The translations under genes and the position numbers were made by a program. Shown here piece after piece: positions 3,285 to 5,955 of a stretch of DNA of 5,955 nucleotides (its first letter is position 1; every line of letters starts with the position of its first letter). The DNA lies in NCBI GenBank assembly GCA_031274985.1, contig JAISPK010000093.1, positions 1-5,955 on the forward strand. Direction: 5' to 3'. Below the pieces are notes generated by a model. It had not been told where the DNA came from, did no database searches, and worked only from the letters and a program-made list of their open reading frames with translations. Source of the DNA: Coriobacteriales bacterium. GTDB taxonomy: Bacteria; Actinomycetota; Coriobacteriia; Coriobacteriales; UBA8131.

Positions 3285-5955
3285 ATGGCAGGATTTCTAT
3301 CCAAGATACTTCGCAGCGGCGAAGACAAACAACTCAAGACGTTCACTGACCTCACGACTCGCATTGGTGAGCTTGAGGGGCCGGCCCAAAGGCTCGAAGA
3401 TGCAGAGTTGGCAGCGCGCACCGTGCAGTTCAAAGAGCGTTTTGACGGGGGAGAAGAACTCCAGTCCCTGCTACCAGAAGCGTTTGCTACCGTGCGAGAG
3501 GCATCAATCCGCAGTCTTGGCATGCGCCATTTTGATGTACAGCTCATCGGAGGTATGACCCTCAACGCTGGGCAGATAGCAGAGATGAAAACCGGTGAGG
3601 GCAAGACGTTGGTCTCGACCCTGGCGGGCTACCTCAATGCACTGAGCGGCCAGGGCGTCCATATCGTCACCGTCAACGACTATCTCGCCAAACGCGACAG
3701 CGAATGGATGGGACGGATCTATCGGTTTTTGGGCATGGAAGTGGGCCTGCTCCAAAATGGCATGAAGCTCGATACCAAACGGCCGGCCTACAGCGCCGAT
3801 GTAACTTACGGCACCAACTCGGAGTTTGGCTTTGATTATCTCCGTGACAACATGGTTCTCAGACCCGCTGACCGGGTGCAACGCGGCCATGCTTTTGCCA
3901 TCGTTGACGAGGTTGACTCCATCCTCATCGATGAGGCCCGTACCCCCCTGATTATCAGCGGTGCCGGCAGCAGAGCGGCAGAAACCTATGGACAATTTGC
4001 CCGTGCCGCCTCCAATCTGCGCCCCGGCGCGGATTTTGAGATGGACGAGGCCAAACGCACGATCTTTGCTACCGAAGCAGGCCTCCACAAGATGGAGACC
4101 CTGCTTTCTATTCCTGATTTGTTCAGCGACCCGAGCGGTATGCTGGTCAATCATCTTCAACAGGCCCTTAAGGCGCAATTCCTCTTTAAGAAGGATGTAG
4201 ACTACGTGGTCATTGACGGCGAGGTAAAGATCGTTGATGAGTTCACCGGTCGAATCATGGAGGGCAGGCGCTACAGCGAGGGACTCCACCAGGCCCTGGA
4301 GGCCAAAGAGCGCGTTTTGGTAAAAGAAGAAAACCAGACGCTGGCAACCATTACCCTGCAAAACTACTTTAGACTCTACGAAAAACTTGCCGGTATGACC
4401 GGTACGGCTATGACGGAAGACTCCGAGTTTCGTCAGATTTACAAGCTTGCGGTGCTTGCTATTCCTCCGAACCGCGACGTTATCCGCGATGATCGCATCG
4501 ATCTGGTCTACCGCAATCTCAAGGCTAAGTTCACGGCGGTAGCCGACGACATCATCGAGCGCCATCACCGCGGTCAGCCCTGTTTGGTGGGCACCGTTTC
4601 CATCGAGAATTCCGAGCTTTTGTCCGGGCTGCTCAACCGGCGGGGAATACCTCATGAGGTGCTTAACGCCAAGCATCACGAACGAGAAGCTCATATCGTG
4701 GCGCAGGCCGGCCGCGTGGGCGCGGTGACCATCGCCACCAACATGGCAGGCCGTGGTACCGACATCCTGCTCGGCGGAAATCCGGAATTTTTGGCCGACG
4801 AACTGCTGCGCAACGAGGGCATCGATCCTGAAGAAGCCACCGAGCGCGATCTGGAGCGTTTTGCCAACCGGGCGCTGGGCATCACCAAGGAAGAACACGA
4901 CATGGTTGTGGCCGCCGGAGGACTGGCGGTTATCGGTACCGAGCGTCACGAGTCGCGGCGTATCGACAACCAGCTCCGTGGTAGATCCGGCCGTCAGGGT
5001 GACCCGGGCGTGTCGCAGTTTTATCTTTCGCTCGAAGACGACCTGCTCAGGCTCTTTGGCGGTGACCGCATGGATCGCATTGCCAACGTCATGGAACGAA
5101 CCGGCTTTGAAGAGGACGTACCTCTCGAGAGCGGCATGGTCTCCAAGGGCATTGAGAGCGCCCAGCGACAGGTAGAGTCCATGCATTTTGACTCCCGTAA
5201 ACACGTTTTGGAATACGACGATGTCTTGAACCTGCAACGACAGGCTATATACAAGGAGCGCAACGCAATCCTTGATGGTAAGGACATCCACGACCGGGTC
5301 CTCGCCATCATGACTACCACCCTTGAGAAGAATCTCGCCCTCTACTCAGAGGGAGTCATGGATGACTGGGACTGGAACGGCCTCAACAAATGGTTGGAAG
5401 AGCTCACCGGTGTTGTTGACATGGATGCAAAGGCCCGCTTTGGCAGCGACGATGACGACGAGGCCTTTGGCGAGAGGGTCTTTGAGTTTTTGGAGGAGAC
5501 CTTCAGGCAAAAAGAAGAGGCGATAGGCGACGAGCAGATGCGCCGCTTAGAGGCACAGGTCATGCTCCGCATCATGGACACCCGTTGGATGACCCACATG
5601 CAGGAGATGGACTACCTCAGAGCCGGTATCGGTCTGCGTGCTTTTGGTCAGAGAGACCCGCTCACTGAGTATAAGAATGAGGCCTATACGGCCTTTGCTG
5701 AGCTCAGGGACGTGATGTATGAGGATTACCTCCGTACGTTGCTGCGCATCAAGTTGGCAGCGGTAGAAGAACAACCCGAACCTAATGCCTTGAGAGGAGC
5801 GAGCTACTCCGGCCCCTCAGAGGATGTTCCCTCCCTCAGTTCTGACGTAAAGGCGAGCCTGCGTGCCGGGCAAGCTGCTTCCGGTGCAGGAGCGGGGGCG
5901 CTGCAAACAGGCCAGGAGGCACCGCGCAAGGCAAAGACCATGGTCAAGGATAAAG
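3285..5955 (+). CDS. secA: Preprotein translocase subunit SecA (3' end beyond the window)
   Basis: SecA is the ATPase motor that pushes unfolded preproteins through the SecYEG channel at the inner face of the cytoplasmic membrane. The 890 visible codons carry all core signatures: Walker A EMKTGEGKT (K107, T108), VTVNDYLAKRD (from about 128), YGTNSEFGFDYLRDNM, Walker B DEVD (208-211) followed by IDEARTPLIISG, then the preprotein cross-linking domain. NBD2 begins near GMTGTAMTEDSEF (370) and contains TNMAGRGTDILLGG (485-498) and the ERHESRRIDNQL plus RGRSGRQGD helicase-like motif VI with its arginine fingers (553-573). The two-helix finger region starts at W768. From about residue 825 the sequence is an Ala/Gly/Ser-rich linker. 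The usual C-terminal zinc-binding tail would lie past the window edge. The ATG at 3285 has an AAGGA site 8 bases upstream, and the start aligns with the normal SecA N-terminus. The frame is intact throughout. Confidence 0.98.
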   Translation, partial: MAGFLSKILRSGEDKQLKTFTDLTTRIGELEGPAQRLEDAELAARTVQFKERFDGGEELQSLLPEAFATVREASIRSLGMRHFDVQLIGGMTLNAGQIAEMKTGEGKTLVSTLAGYLNALSGQGVHIVTVNDYLAKRDSEWMGRIYRFLGMEVGLLQNGMKLDTKRPAYSADVTYGTNSEFGFDYLRDNMVLRPADRVQRGHAFAIVDEVDSILIDEARTPLIISGAGSRAAETYGQFARAASNLRPGADFEMDEAKRTIFATEAGLHKMETLLSIPDLFSDPSGMLVNHLQQALKAQFLFKKDVDYVVIDGEVKIVDEFTGRIMEGRRYSEGLHQALEAKERVLVKEENQTLATITLQNYFRLYEKLAGMTGTAMTEDSEFRQIYKLAVLAIPPNRDVIRDDRIDLVYRNLKAKFTAVADDIIERHHRGQPCLVGTVSIENSELLSGLLNRRGIPHEVLNAKHHEREAHIVAQAGRVGAVTIATNMAGRGTDILLGGNPEFLADELLRNEGIDPEEATERDLERFANRALGITKEEHDMVVAAGGLAVIGTERHESRRIDNQLRGRSGRQGDPGVSQFYLSLEDDLLRLFGGDRMDRIANVMERTGFEEDVPLESGMVSKGIESAQRQVESMHFDSRKHVLEYDDVLNLQRQAIYKERNAILDGKDIHDRVLAIMTTTLEKNLALYSEGVMDDWDWNGLNKWLEELTGVVDMDAKARFGSDDDDEAFGERVFEFLEETFRQKEEAIGDEQMRRLEAQVMLRIMDTRWMTHMQEMDYLRAGIGLRAFGQRDPLTEYKNEAYTAFAELRDVMYEDYLRTLLRIKLAAVEEQPEPNALRGASYSGPSEDVPSLSSDVKASLRAGQAASGAGAGALQTGQEAPRKAKTMVKDK

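Noticed and set aside
3504..5291. Open frame of 595 codons on the minus strand
   Set aside because: It lies wholly antisense to secA, whose frame carries every conserved SecA motif. Its translation shows no known domain, and long antisense frames are common opposite conserved genes with biased codon use.

Overview
The window has moderate GC and carries four protein genes: two on the minus strand at the left, then two on the plus strand. It reads as bacterial chromosome. The SecA sequence and the SARP-like regulator (OmpR-type winged helix plus BTAD) fit an actinobacterium, and the flavour of both proteins suggests Coriobacteriia. That placement is an inference from remembered family resemblance; no search was run.

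Left region (1-1210). The first 49 bases form an imperfect inverted repeat around a run of nine G and five C. Next, read leftwards, are a 291-residue protein with a long coiled coil and one C-terminal membrane segment (87-962) and, upstream of it, a 68-residue ribbon-helix-helix (RHH) type DNA-binding protein (1004-1210). Between these two lies a perfect 8-bp stem followed by a T-rich tract in the direction of transcription. It looks like an intrinsic terminator or attenuator that would make the downstream membrane protein scarcer than the RHH protein.

Divergent control region (1211-1319). A good sigma70-type promoter points right. Its -10 element lies inside a perfect 14-bp palindrome, a natural operator candidate for the small RHH protein. 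The rightward transcript starts with a strong GAGGAG ribosome binding site and a GTG codon.

Right region (1320-5955). A 625-residue BTAD regulator comes first. Its C-terminal third is a recognisable DNA-binding plus BTAD module. Its N-terminal part looks like a decayed P-loop ATPase of the MalT/STAND kind, interrupted by a 10-residue tandem repeat. After an 87-bp gap comes secA, the preprotein translocase ATPase, complete at the 5' end and cut by the window edge after 890 codons. The gap holds no convincing terminator, so read-through from the regulator into secA is possible. The secA ribosome binding site lies inside a small inverted repeat.

The accessory interest is in the left half: an RHH protein, a membrane-anchored coiled-coil protein and a divergent ATPase-dead BTAD regulator sharing one control region. 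Whether they form one functional system cannot be settled from this sequence alone.
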